Shown here piece by piece: positions 49,145 to 60,041 of a DNA stretch of 64,000 nucleotides. A program made the translations under genes and the position numbers. The notes below the pieces were generated by a model. That model searched no databases, was not told where the DNA came from, and saw only the letters and a list, made by a program, of their open reading frames with translations. The stretch is from Neocallimastix lanati (nom. inval.) (taxonomy: Eukaryota > Neocallimastigomycota > Neocallimastigomycetes > Neocallimastigales > Neocallimastigaceae): assembly GCA_016946835.1 (NCBI GenBank), contig JACVTC010000016.1:1768631-1832630 (forward strand), in the 5' to 3' direction. The first letter of the stretch is position 1, and each line of letters starts with the position of its first letter.

Positions 49145-50328
49145 TGAAAGAATTATTAAATTATAAACAAGTTTAAGAATTGCAATAGGAAGATTTATTT
49201 AATATTATCACTATTATTATTATTATTATTATTTTTTTTTTTTTTTTAGTGCTCCCGAATGAAAATTGTAATGATAAAGAATTATAAATTATTATTTTTC
49301 TAGGCGTTTAGTTTAATTGCTGATTTAGATTTTTTTTTTTTTTTTAAATTTAATTTGATAAATATAATAACTAGACTAAATTTCACTCTTTTATGCCTTA
49401 CAACAAAATAAAAAACCGGCAAGAGTTACTAACTAGAGGTATATACTAGACCTCAAAATAAAAAATTATAAACTATATATTTTAAAGTCGCTTTACCTTC
49501 CCGACCAACCTATAGCCTTCGGTGATAATAGTTCCTTATTCGCCAGAGCTTATTCGAATAGAGCAACCACCGAACTGTTGAAGTTGGTTGGTAGGATGTG
49601 GCTTTCGTTTAATCCACACGCTCTTCACGCCCTAGGGTTTTGAAGCCCGTTTATATTCGAATAATTAACGGCTATAGTTTCTAACCTACTGAAACTAGTT
49701 ACTAACCGCCGAAACTCTGTTTATGAGCTCTAATCGCTCCTAGTATATTTAAATATTATATTTACCTGTAATATTCTTTAAAAAGTCTCAAGAACTGTAG
49801 AACTTCTTAAAGAATTTTTTATATCAAAAAAAATTTTTTTTTTTCGCCTAGATAGATTTTGGTATAATTGTGAGTATGCTATTAATACCAAAAACCGAGA
49901 ATTTTATTTTTTAAAAAAAAGTAGATTCAAGAAGCAAGGCTGAACCCAAAGAAGATATCAGAGACTAAGAGAAGAAGAGATTTTGTCCAAAAGTAGAAAC
50001 CAAGAATCAGAAACCCGAAACCAATGGAAACAAAAACCAAGTCCAAAACTAAGAAATCTGAAACCAATGGAAACAGAAACCAAGACCAAAAATAAGAAAT
50101 CCAAGGCAAACAGAAAGAATCTAACCAAAAGTGGAAACCTGAAGCCAATAAGATAAGTAGCCAAACAGAAACCAAAAACAAAAGAAACAGAAAATCCGAG
50201 AGATTCAAAAAATAAAGTCCAAAAAGAAAACAAAAAGGCAGTAGACACTAATTCCAAAAGAAAGCTTCAAACCAAACAAAAGGGTAGATATATCAAGGCA
50301 CGGCGTCTAAATCTTGGGTGTTTTTTAT
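49145..50328 (-). other. G2 leader, 1.2 kb untranslated
   Basis: This lies between the 5' LTR and the gag start. The part next to gag (49480-49740) is much richer in G/C than its surroundings and may be structured. The part next to the LTR (49950-50260) is built from imperfect GAAACCAA/AAACCAAGA repeats on the plus strand (TTGGTTTC on the RNA sense). The sequence directly after the LTR on the minus strand is ATAAAAAACACCCAAGATTT, which does not start with TGG, so no ordinary tRNA primer site is visible. Frames across the repeat are compositional, not genes. Confidence 0.7.
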
Positions 50329-50969
50329 TATAACAAAATATTATAATAAATATAATAACACTCAAAAAAAACAAAAATTATTTTATTTTTTATTTATTTT
50401 TTTTCTTTTATTATAATTATTTTATTAATTATATTTATTATAATACTATAAGCCGCAAGGGTTGATATAGTATTAATATTAAAAAAAGTTTTATTAAAAA
50501 ATTAAGTTTTATTAACTAAACAAAATTAAAATAAAAAACACAAAGAAAAGAATATTTGTTAATAAGAATTTTACTCATATTTATATTTTTTTCAAAAGTT
50601 AAAGTTATTAAAAAATAAAAATAAAAGTTTCTAAAAAGTTCTTAAAAATCGAAAAATTTAGAAAAAATAGAAAACAATAGAATTAAGAATTTAATAGAAT
50701 AAATTTTAATTAATTAAACACAAGAATTATCAAGAAATTCTAGTAATTTCTTGAACTATAAAGAATCTTCTAGATATTTTTTAGAATAAAACTATAAAAT
50801 AATAATAAATGTGAATCGAACCCTAAGTAGTTTGATTCATGGTATTAGTTACTAACAACTATATCAGAAATAATATTTTTTAAATTTAATTATTTGTTTT
50901 AAAACTTTATTGAAAAATAATACTAAATATTAAAATAATAAAATAATTGTAATTATTAATTCTGTTATA
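50329..50969 (-). repeat. G2 5' LTR
   Basis: An offset of 6164 bp from the 3' LTR with no difference that I can see. It includes the same tRNA-like A/B-box pair at 50813-50866. The Pol II promoter should lie here, but no element can be singled out. Confidence 0.92.
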
Positions 50970-51645
50970 CTTATCAATAAATTTAATAGGTGGATTAACA
51001 TTACTATTATTTAAAATAAATGATTTAATTTTTATAAAAAGATCATCATTATTTAAAGATTTCAAAATAGAATTAATTAAGGACTCGTCACATGAGTTAC
51101 GATTAATAACACAACAAGAAACATCACGAGAACAATCAAATAAATGATCACTTCTTCTTGACAAAATATCTGGTTTACCAGATTTTTTACCAGAACGATA
51201 CACAAGATTAAAATCGAAACGAGAAAGAAATTCATACCAACGAATTTGTCGTTGAGAAAGTAGCTCAGGCTTCCTAGGAAAAGTAAGGTTTTTATGATCG
51301 GTATAAATAGTAAATGGATGGTGAGCACCTTCAAGGTAATGACGCCATTCTTCCAAAGCAACTTTAATTGCAAGAAGCTCTTTATCATAAATGGGGTAAT
51401 TTAGTTGAGATTTGGTTAGACTGGTAGAAATAAAAGCAATTGGGTGTAACTGACCATCAAATTCTTGGGAAAGTATAGCTCCAACAGCGAAATTAGAAGC
51501 ATCAGTTTCCACAATGAAAGGTTTGTTACTATCAGGATTTCTTAAAATTGGAGCAGAAGTAAAAAGTTCTTTTAATTTATCAAAGGATTTTTGTTGATCA
51601 GAACCCCAGAGAAATGGAACATTTTTCCTGGTAAGTTTATGTAAG
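50970..51645 (-). pseudogene. G1 chromovirus pol, 5' part: end of RT and RNase H
   Basis: The minus strand encodes HKLTRKNVPFLWGSD (about 51640-51600), FIVETDASNFAVGAILSQ (51518), YDKELLAIKVALEEWRHYLE, TDHKNL and FDFNLVYRSGKKSGKPDILS, then NPPIKFIDK at 50970, where G2 interrupts. The frame resumes at 44164. Upstream of about 51645 the expected RT core, protease and gag are missing, so G1 is truncated there. A coding-like run (SHPAFTIEAPPL) continues a little further but does not match gypsy RT. Confidence 0.85.
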
Positions 51646-52271
51646 TGTAACGGAGGTGCTTCTATTGTAAAGGCGGGATGAGATATAGAAACACAGAAAG
51701 GAGAAAACTCAATAGGTTTACACTATCTGTATAAATAATTCGTTTTATTAGAAATATTTTTTATTAATTATAAAATTTAAAATAATTATTAATATTAATC
51801 AACAAGGTAATATTTCGAATTACTTATACGTTAATTATTATTAATAAAAGCACGAAGAAAAATATTTTCATTCGTGAAGTTCGCACTATTTATACTTTTA
51901 ACGGAAAAACAGTTTTAACATGTAAAAATAATTTTAAAGAAATATTTAGAAATATGTTTGTAATAATTAATAATGTAAAGTTTCTAGAATATAGATTTTA
52001 ATTGATGAAAATGAATCTTATCAAAAAAAATAAAATAATTTATATAATAAGAATTTCTAAATTCATTTCGGTTGAATTACGAACCGAAAGAATCTTTAAC
52101 TTTCTATAATTTTATACAGAAAGAATATTCAAGAAGATATTATTAATAATTAATAAAATAATTAATAAAATAATTATTAATGCAAAATTGGTTGAGGTAT
52201 GAGTCGAACCCATGAAGTATTGATCATGGTCAATGTAACTAACCATTGAACCAAAGTTCTAATTTTACTAA
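51646..52271 (-). repeat. LTR-like segment with a tRNA-like motif (G4)
   Basis: This AT-rich segment resembles the G2 LTR in layout: ATT-rich body, an AGAATATTCAAGAAGATATT-type stretch, then a tRNA-like A/B-box pair near its minus-strand 5' end. It is not alignable with the G2 LTR over its length, so it would be another family. The right edge is cut by the G3 LTR at 52272. It may be the 5' LTR of G1 or of a separate element; I cannot decide. Confidence 0.4.
52201..52260 (-). promoter_or_regulatory. tRNA-like sequence with A and B boxes
   Basis: On the minus strand TGGTTCAATGG (52253-52243) fits the A-box consensus fully and GGGTTCGACTC (52211-52201) fits the B box. The 42 bp spacing is that of a real tRNA of about 70 nt. 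A GTTA/TGAC stem can form at the D-arm position, but the anticodon and T arms do not both pair, so it is a decayed tRNA gene or a tRNA-derived Pol III promoter. It shares TTAGT-AC...ACCATGA-TCAA...GGGTTCGA-TCA with the G2 LTR motif. Confidence 0.55.
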
Positions 52272-53062
52272 CTTAATACAGAATGAACAAATAATACTAA
52301 TTGTGCTAGAATAATATAAATTATTCTAACCTTATAGATTATTCTATTCTATATAATTGGAACTTTCCAATATTCTTCAAATATTACTAAATAGAAATCT
52401 TAAGTTAATAAATCACTAATTAACTTATAATTCCTTTTTGAATTATCGATCCGATTCCATTATAATGTATTAAAAATCTTTAGCCAAGAATATTGTCCTT
52501 GCCCACTTAATATATTAATATTATATTTCTTTTGTATTATGTTATATTGAAAATAATCAAATCTATTTAATTAGTTATTAAAATTTTCGTTATCAATATA
52601 AATTTATTTTTAATTACTAAATTTAACTAAACCACAATAAAATATTCTGTATAATCTCTTTATTTTTATTTTATATATATTAGTATTAAACTATCATTAA
52701 ATAATTAATAATTCAATAATATATAACTACTATTTATAACAATAATATTACTAACTAAAATAATAATTCAATTTCAATTTAAATGTTTTATTTATAAAAA
52801 TAATTAGTAATTAGTTTATTAAAAAAAATAGTTAGGCTTTACAAATTATAATTTGATAAAAAAATATAAATACATGTAATTTTTAGTGAAATAAAATATA
52901 ATCAATAACTTTCTTTTTATTAAATAAATAATTATATTATTATTTTTTTAAATTTAAATAAATAAATATTGATTTTAAAACAAATTATTTTTTTTTTATT
53001 ATTGTAATTTTATTATTTGTGTTAATTATTATTATATTCCTAAAATTATATGAACCATACCA
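52272..53062 (+). repeat. G3 5' LTR (791 bp)
   Basis: It begins CTTAATACAGAATG and ends GAACCATACCA. Its partner is 58498-59280. The right-hand copy lacks eight bases at seven places, mostly in short homopolymers, and I see no substitution. Confidence 0.88.
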
Positions 53063-53070
53063 TGAAAAAT

Positions 53071-53087
53071 TGGTGGAGATATCGGGG
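53071..53087 (+). promoter_or_regulatory. G3 primer-binding site
   Basis: TGGTGGAGATATCGGGG lies 8 bp after the 5' LTR. It starts with TGG, complementary to the CCA end of a tRNA whose 3' end would read CCCCGATATCTCCACCA. The tRNA identity is not determined. Confidence 0.75.
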
Positions 53088-53571
53088 AATATAATAATAA
53101 ATTAATACATTGGGGATAAAATTATAATATTAATAAATAATTTTTCTAATAAAACAAATATTTTTTTAAAAAAGAAAACAATTTTTATATTTTTAACTAA
53201 TTATTATTAATTGTTAAAAATATTAATTAATATTAAATTAAACTAATATTCGTGCATAGATTTCCGGGTTAAGTTTATCCTACATAGTAATTGGGCTAGT
53301 AGGCTCTGGACTGCTATTTTTTATATTGAAAATAGTAACCGTGGCACACGCGTGGCATGACACCTTTCAAGAGGTAAGCTGCACGTCAGACAGTGTGTAC
53401 TATCAGATTGCACGATTATTATAATTTAATAAGTGATTAATAATAATAAATAATTAATAATTTTATTAGTTAAAAGATTTATTTTTTTTTAATTTTTTTT
53501 ATTTTTACTTTTTTATAACAATTTATACATTACGAGGTTTAGCATTCTATAGATACAATAAATTTTATTTT
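53088..53571 (+). other. G3 leader
   Basis: The first half is A/T-rich. The second half (53245-53420) is more mixed, with TTTCCGGGTTAAGTTTATCC and GGCACACGCGTGGCATGACA, the latter partly palindromic. It is presumed to be the packaging and 5' UTR region. No coding frame. Confidence 0.5.
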
Positions 53572-54489
53572 ATGAGAACATCCAGTACTTCCAGTACTCC
53601 AACAGAGAGTACTCCAGAAAGTAAGCTTAGCTTCAGAGAATTAAAGAAAGAATTAAAAGATTTTGAAAAGCTTACTAAACAAAACCTTGACATCAACTCC
53701 TGGGCAAATGAGTTAAAGGCATGGATAAAATACCAACATATCAAGGATCCTGAAACTATTTTTACTGCTTGTATATTAACGGCTTCTGGAGAACCAAGAG
53801 AAATTATCCAAGAACTAGAAGATGGAAATGACCTTACTGAAGATGAAGATTCTGATTTCGATAGCGATAGTGAAGGAGAAGATGATGAAGAAAGTGAATC
53901 TACTACCACCTACCCAAGCCTTGATGAAATCATAAATCATCTGAAGACTTTCTATGGACTTAAAGAAGATCAAACCAACTTGTTACGAGAATTGCGTTCC
54001 ATGAAAATAAAGAAGAACGAGAAAGTTAAAGATTTTAATGTCCGTTATAGATCTTTGTACCATAAATTGGATAAAAAGAGAAGAAGAAAAATTAGTGTTT
54101 TAGATTATGCAGATTCCTTAACCAATAATCCTGACGCATGGAGAAAGGTTATGCTTAAAGACAATATTTCTATTACCAAAGCATTCGCTATAGCTGAAAA
54201 AGTTGATCGTTTATCTATTAAAAATAGTACTGAATATTATGATAAGACTCGTTACAATCTCCTTAACTCTAAAAGTAATTTTAATAAGAACATTTCAAAT
54301 GATTTTAACAAACCAAAAACCCACAAAAATGTATCTATAGAAAATCTCACTAACAAGATGAAAGAAATGAAAATTAGTACTTGCTGGTTTTGTAGCAATG
54401 AAGGACATACCAAACGAAACTGTCCTAAATTAAATTCTATATTGGAAAATAACCGCAAGAAGTTTTATGAAAATTATTTAAACCACTAA
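53572..54489 (+). CDS. G3 gag
   Basis: A 305-residue capsid-nucleocapsid protein starting MRTSSTSSTP. It has an acidic stretch (EDEDSDFDSDSEGEDDEE, about residues 90-110), a retrotransposon-gag-like helical region (NLLRELRSMKIKKNEKVKDF, about 135-155) and a single CCHC zinc knuckle CWFCSNEGHTKRNC (about 273-286). It ends 10 residues after a basic stretch. The downstream frame (54475-54866) continues in another phase with an acidic linker, so gag and pol are linked by a frameshift or by an indel error. Confidence 0.85.
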   Translation: MRTSSTSSTPTESTPESKLSFRELKKELKDFEKLTKQNLDINSWANELKAWIKYQHIKDPETIFTACILTASGEPREIIQELEDGNDLTEDEDSDFDSDSEGEDDEESESTTTYPSLDEIINHLKTFYGLKEDQTNLLRELRSMKIKKNEKVKDFNVRYRSLYHKLDKKRRRKISVLDYADSLTNNPDAWRKVMLKDNISITKAFAIAEKVDRLSIKNSTEYYDKTRYNLLNSKSNFNKNISNDFNKPKTHKNVSIENLTNKMKEMKISTCWFCSNEGHTKRNCPKLNSILENNRKKFYENYLNH

Positions 54490-57400
54490 AAGGGAGTAGA
54501 AGCACTCCCATCGTCAAAAAAATTGCTTCAGTCTGCCATCGTCCCAAAACAGTTGACTTAAAAGAAGATGATGATTATGAAGAAATTGCTGATTTCCAAG
54601 AAGGTACTACTACGGATTATTACGAAGATTTTGATGATGAGTCGGATGGTTCCAAAGAATTGGATTACTTAGTAAACGTTATAAAGAGAAAGGCAAATCC
54701 TAAAGATGAAGAGACTAGTGACCAAAGAGGAAAGAGGGTTCACCGTAGTCTAAGAGATGATCCTAAGCCAATAGTTACTCCAGGTTTACGAAAACAAAAA
54801 GAAAATCAATTAAGGGGAACATCGCGACCAGTCAAAAGCCAACAACTCATTTACATCCTTCGATTATAGCTCAACCCAGAATAGAGAAAGAAAAGAGGAT
54901 TGAGAAAGAGCTAAGAGATAAGGAAAGAGCTAGTACTAGTACTTCTGTGGAAAATAATAAAAATAGTATTGTTAATATTATTAATGAAGAAACTTCTCAG
55001 GAAGGAAATAATTCTAAACAAACTTTAAATAAATTAATTCAAGAAAAATCATCAGAAAAATCAACTGAAATTATGCCAACTAGAATTCCAAAAAGAATAC
55101 AAATGCAAACTGATTGTGATAGTCATGACGTGATCAAAGATTTAAACTCCAGTAATTGCAATATTACATTTGGACAATTATTGGACGTTGCTCCAAAGAT
55201 ACGGTCTCAAGTATCACAAGGACTTAAATTAGAAAAGAATAATACTAAAATTTCAGGTGCAGTGGATAATATGTGTGCTACTACAATAATAACGAACAAT
55301 ATAGATCATACATATAAAAGTAAACATCATGAACCACAAGAAGATGATATTGCTATGGTTGATGTAATAGTAGATGGAGTTCGTGGTAAGGCTTTAATAG
55401 ATTCATGTAGCAACTTAAGTATTATCACAAAGCAATTTTTAGATAAATTACCTTATCAGTATGAACCTATAGGAGTTAGTGCAGGACGAATACGTTTAGC
55501 AACGATGAATGATGATTACTCAGAAGATGTGTTAATCAAAGTTCCCGTAAATATTAATGAACTAGAACTACTTGTTACGTGTAGAATTATAGACAAGGAG
55601 GATCCATTCTATGATATATTAATCAACCTCAAAACTCAAATTGATAACCAGTTATTTATACATCCAATTAGATATAGTCTTTGTCGATTTAATGATCAAG
55701 GTTTAATTGAAGAAATTACACCTATTAATAATGAATATGATGATGAAGAAAAATTATTATGTGTAATCAAAGCATTGAATCACCAAGAAGCTAAGCAACA
55801 ATTGAAAACGATTGAAGGATTACCACCCATAAAATATATATATGACACAGTTTTTCAAAGTACAATTAATTCAAATTATAGAGAAGCTATTACTAAATTA
55901 CTTGAAGAATATATTGATATAATTGCAACTTCTTCTGAAGAATTAACACCTTCAGATTTATCACCACACAAAATTATTCTTAAGGAAGGAGTTAAACCTA
56001 TTAAACAAAAATTTTATCGACTTAGTAAATTAAAAACAGATATCTTAAAAGAAGAATTAACCAAACTCATATATAAACGATTAATTGAACCTTCATGTTC
56101 AGAATGGTCATCACCAGTAGTACTTGTGCCTAAAAAGAACGGTAAATGGCGCCTGTGTATTGACTATAGGAAAGTAAATGAAGCAACTAAGAAGGATTCT
56201 TATTCTTTACCAAATATTGAGGAAATTTTTGATAGCTTAGATGGAGCGAAAATCTTCTCAACATTAGATCTTTATTCCGGTTATCATCAAATATTAATGG
56301 ATGATGATAGTGTTGAAATCACTACCTTTACAACTAAGTTCGGAAACTACCAATTCATGGTAATGCCCTTCGGTTTAACAGGTGCTCCAGCTACATTCCA
56401 AAGAGAAATGAACCGTATACTATTTCCCTTAATAGGAAAATGCGTCTATAACTTTATAGATGATATTTTAATCTACTCAAGAACTGAAGAAGAACACCTA
56501 GAACATCTTAAACAAGTCTTAGAAATATTCAAGGAACATAAGTTAAAAATCAATATCGAAAAGTGTTCTTTCATGCAAACTGAAGTAGAAGTACTTGGAC
56601 ATAAAGTATCCTCAGAAGGTTTAAGTCCATTGGAAAACAAAGTTGAAGCTATTAAAGAATGGAAGGCTCCCTCTAACATTCATGAACTTCGATCATTTTT
56701 AGGAGCCATTGGATATTATAGAAATTTTATTAAGGACTTTGCAAAAGTTACTGCTCCTCTCTGCACTCTATTAAGAAAAGGTATTAAGTTTGAATGGAAA
56801 AAGGAACAAGAAGAAAGTTTTAAAATTCTTAAGGAAAGATTAATCAATGCCCCAATATTAAGATTTCCTAGATTTGATAGAGAATTTATTATAAGAACAG
56901 ATGCTTCCTATGATGGAATAGGCGGTGTGCTTTTACAAAAGGATGATGAAACTGGAAAGGAGCATCCGGTTCATTATATTAGTAGAAGTTTATCTAAATC
57001 GGAAAAGAATTATGGAATTACGGATCTAGAAGGTGCTGCTCTAATTTACTGTATTAATAAATTAAAATCTTATATTATGGGAAATCCTAAGCAAACTATA
57101 GTATATACAGATCATAGACCATTAATCGGATTACTTAAAAGTAAGGAACCACAAAACATCTCGTCATACTAGATGGTGTTTGACTGTCAGTATGTTAGGA
57201 ATTGATTTACGATATGAAGCTGGAAGAATAATGTTGTCGCAGATGCTTTATCAAGAATGAAAAATGAAAAAGAAAAAGTTGTCTTAACAACACAAATTAT
57301 CAAGGAACAAGATGAAAACCTGCTTTCAAGAACCATTAAGGAATTTATTGAAGAAAAATTTACGACAATTGATGGTGTGGACTACTTTGTTGATGGCAAT

Positions 57401-58440
57401 AATTATAGAAAATTAGTTACAGATACAAAAGAAAAACTTCAATTAATTTTTCAAGCACACAGTATAGGACACGAAGGCTATTACAAGACATACCAACGTT
57501 TGAAAAAGAGCTACTATTGGAACAATATGGTTAATGACATTAAGCGAATTATAGGTAAATGTGAAAAATGTCAATTAAATAAATCTCAACCATACCCTGA
57601 ACCAACGGAAGATAAACCAACTGAAGTGGAAGGACCATTACACACTTAGGATTGGACATTATAGGACCTCTAAGTAAAACCAGAAATAATAATCAATATA
57701 TAATCGTTGTGGTTGATTATTTTACTAAATGGGTTGAGGCAGAGCCCACTGAAAATGTTACTTCTCAGGATGTGATAAAATTTTTAATTAATGTATTTGC
57801 TCGACACGGTGTACCTCAAATTATCACTACTGATAATGGAACACAATTTACATCAGATATGACAAAAATCTTCCTTGATTTATATGATGTATATGTTAAA
57901 TTTATCACTCCATATCATCCTGAAAGCAATGGTTTAGTTGAGAATCGTAATAAAGAAATTGGAAAATTATTACGATTACTAGGAACAACAACACAAAGAA
58001 TGGGATGAAATTTTACCATCTGCACTTTGGGCTTTAAGAACTACTAAAAACTCAATCACCAACCATTCAAGTTTTGAATTAGTTTATGGAAGGGAGGACC
58101 AACAACCTTTTGACATTGCTGCCAGACCAACTAAGGGTATAAATAAGTCTTCTGACGAAATTCTACTGGAAAAATTTGTATCACACTACCAATGGGTAAT
58201 GGAGGCCGCGTCTAATATCAAAAATGCTTCGAAGTATTGGGCTACTAGGAGAGAAGAAAAGACAGTATGAATCAAGCTAAAAGAATAAAACCAGGTGAAA
58301 TAGTACTAGTAAGAAACTTTAATCGAACTAAATTAGAACCTTACTTTGTTTGGACCTATGAAAGTGGTAAAGAAACAATTCAATACAGTCACTTTAGCTG
58401 ATCCTGCTACTAATATACAAATGAATCGTAATGTCATTTG
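54475..58440 (+). pseudogene. G3 pol, frameshifted at several sites
   Basis: Domains in order: acidic linker (54475-54866), then a 741-codon frame (to 57172) with the protease-like GKALIDSCSNLSII (DSC where DSG is usual), RT with WRLCIDYRKVNEA, LYSGYHQI and FIDDILIYS, and RNase H with RTDASYDGIGGVLLQ. One-base shifts follow near 57160 and 57233 (before NVVADALSRM). The integrase zinc domain is HSIGHEGYYKTY ... CEKCQLNK, the core LDIIGPLSK, TTDNGTQFTSDM and YHPESNGLVENRNKE (D, D and E present), then further shifts near 57645, 58000, 58265 and 58355 and a C-terminal RIKPGEIVLVRN module. There is no chromodomain. Nearly every break is repaired conceptually by one base in a short run. Confidence 0.85.
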
Positions 58441-58483
58441 AAAAATATTGTCAAGTTTAACTCAGCTTCTACCTAGCTTGAGT

Positions 58484-58497
58484 CTTAGCGGGGGCAT
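58484..58497 (+). promoter_or_regulatory. G3 polypurine-like tract
   Basis: TTAGCGGGGGCAT precedes the 3' LTR. It is G-rich rather than a clean purine run, but it is in the right place for plus-strand priming. Confidence 0.45.
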
Positions 58498-59280
58498 CTT
58501 AATACAGAATGACAAATAATACTAATTGTGCTAGAATAATATAAATTATTCTAACCTTATAGATTATTCTATTCTATATAATTGGAACTTTCCAATATTC
58601 TTCAAATATTACTAAATAGAAATCTTAAGTTAATAAATCACTAATTAACTTATAATTCCTTTTGAATTATCGATCCGATTCCATTATAATGTATAAAAAT
58701 CTTTAGCCAAGAATATTGTCCTTGCCCACTTAATATATTAATATTATTTCTTTTGTATTATGTTATATTGAAATAATCAAATCTATTTAATTAGTATTAA
58801 AATTTTCGTTATCAATATAAATTTATTTTTAATTACTAAATTTAACTAAACCACAATAAAATATTCTGTATAATCTCTTTATTTTTATTTTATATATATT
58901 AGTATTAAACTATCATTAAATAATTAATAATTCAATAATATATAACTACTATTTATAACAATAATATTACTAACTAAAATAATAATTCAATTTCAATTTA
59001 AATGTTTTATTTATAAAAATAATTAGTAATTAGTTTATTAAAAAAAATAGTTAGGCTTTACAAATTATAATTTGATAAAAAAATATAAATACATGTAATT
59101 TTAGTGAAATAAAATATAATCAATAACTTTCTTTTTATTAAATAAATAATTATATTATTATTTTTTTAAATTTAAATAAATAAATATTGATTTTAAAACA
59201 AATTATTTTTTTTTTATTATTGTAATTTTATTATTTGTGTTAATTATTATTATATTCCTAAAATTATATGAACCATACCA
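58498..59280 (+). repeat. G3 3' LTR (783 bp)
   Basis: Partner of 52272-53062. It ends ATGAACCATACCA; beyond it the sequence is unrelated to the G3 leader. Confidence 0.88.
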
Positions 59281-60041
59281 ACTGAAGATTTCGTTACAGT
59301 AAGGGCCGCGCAATCTTAGCAAAATCCTTGATAATGTCAAGGATTTGATACAAATTAATTTATATTTAATACTACAAAATAACAATTTAATTATAAATAT
59401 AATTTGTACTCCTTAATCCTTGTACCGTTCATAACCAAATTAATATTGTATTACATATTAATTAATATTATCCCTTTTATACATTATTGAACCCCTAATA
59501 TATTAATTGATTAATATTGTATTACATATTAATTAACATTATCCCTTTTATATTAATTAATATAGTTGAATATTATTTATAAAAATTGTTTTTTATTAAT
59601 TATATTATTTTATATATTTTTATTATCTTATATTATATATGTATTAATCTATTACTTTATATATTAAAATTATATTTTATATTGTTATCTTTAAATTAGT
59701 ATTTATTAAAATATATTATTAAATATTTTATATTGTTTTTCAAAATATAAAAGAACTAAAAAATATTCTTTTTTAAATCTTTGTAAGATTATTTACAAAT
59801 AATCTGATAACTTTATAATAAAACATATTAAATAAAAATATAGTTAATTAAAAGTTTAATAATAAAATAATATTTTATATTTGAATAAATCAATTTAAAA
59901 AAAATAAAATAATATCAAAGGTTATTAGATTAAAGGCTTCCAACCAAGTTTACCCTTTAATCTAAGTACCAACTTAACAATAATCTTACCGCTATTTAGA
60001 AACTTCCTTGGAATGCCTAAATTGGCCTAAGACGCTCGGGA
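59281..60041 (+). other. G5 upstream region, possible LTR and leader
   Basis: AT-rich. Contains a direct duplication of TTAATATTGTATTACATATT plus about 20 bp more (59441-59485 and 59510-59553). Just before the gag start there is more mixed sequence (GGCTTCCAACCAAGTTTACC, TTGGCCTAAGACGCTCGG). A G5 LTR should be here, but its partner lies outside the window, so its limits cannot be set. Confidence 0.4.

Larger units (their letters stand above)
44165..50969 (-). mobile_element. G2, complete Ty3/gypsy chromovirus, 6.8 kb
   Basis: Minus strand. LTRs of 641 bp (44165-44805 and 50329-50969) look identical base for base. The target duplication CTTAT (44160-44164 and 50970-50974) is perfect. The internal part holds a 1.2 kb leader, one 1442-codon gag-pol frame without any break and a polypurine tract. 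The element sits inside G1 pol: joining the flanks across one CTTAT gives a continuous G1 frame (KFIDKCKIDKEGF). All of this indicates a recent and possibly still competent insertion. Confidence 0.95.
52272..59280 (+). mobile_element. G3, Ty3/gypsy element without chromodomain, 7.0 kb
   Basis: Plus strand. Two LTRs (791 and 783 bp), a tRNA-type primer site, gag and a pol broken by several single-base shifts. Flanking pentamers ACTAA (52267-52271) and ACTGA (59281-59285) match at four of five positions, so the target duplication is imperfect or one flank has changed. The two LTRs differ only by short indels. Confidence 0.88.

Noticed and set aside
49927-50257. Hydrophobic minus-strand frames that look like small membrane proteins
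   Set aside because: They arise from the GAAACCAA-type repeats of the G2 leader, occur in two overlapping frames, and lack any conserved motif.
52201-52260. A functional tRNA gene
   Set aside because: A and B boxes and their spacing fit, but the acceptor, anticodon and T stems cannot all form and no 7-nt anticodon loop with a clear anticodon is present. Kept as tRNA-like only.
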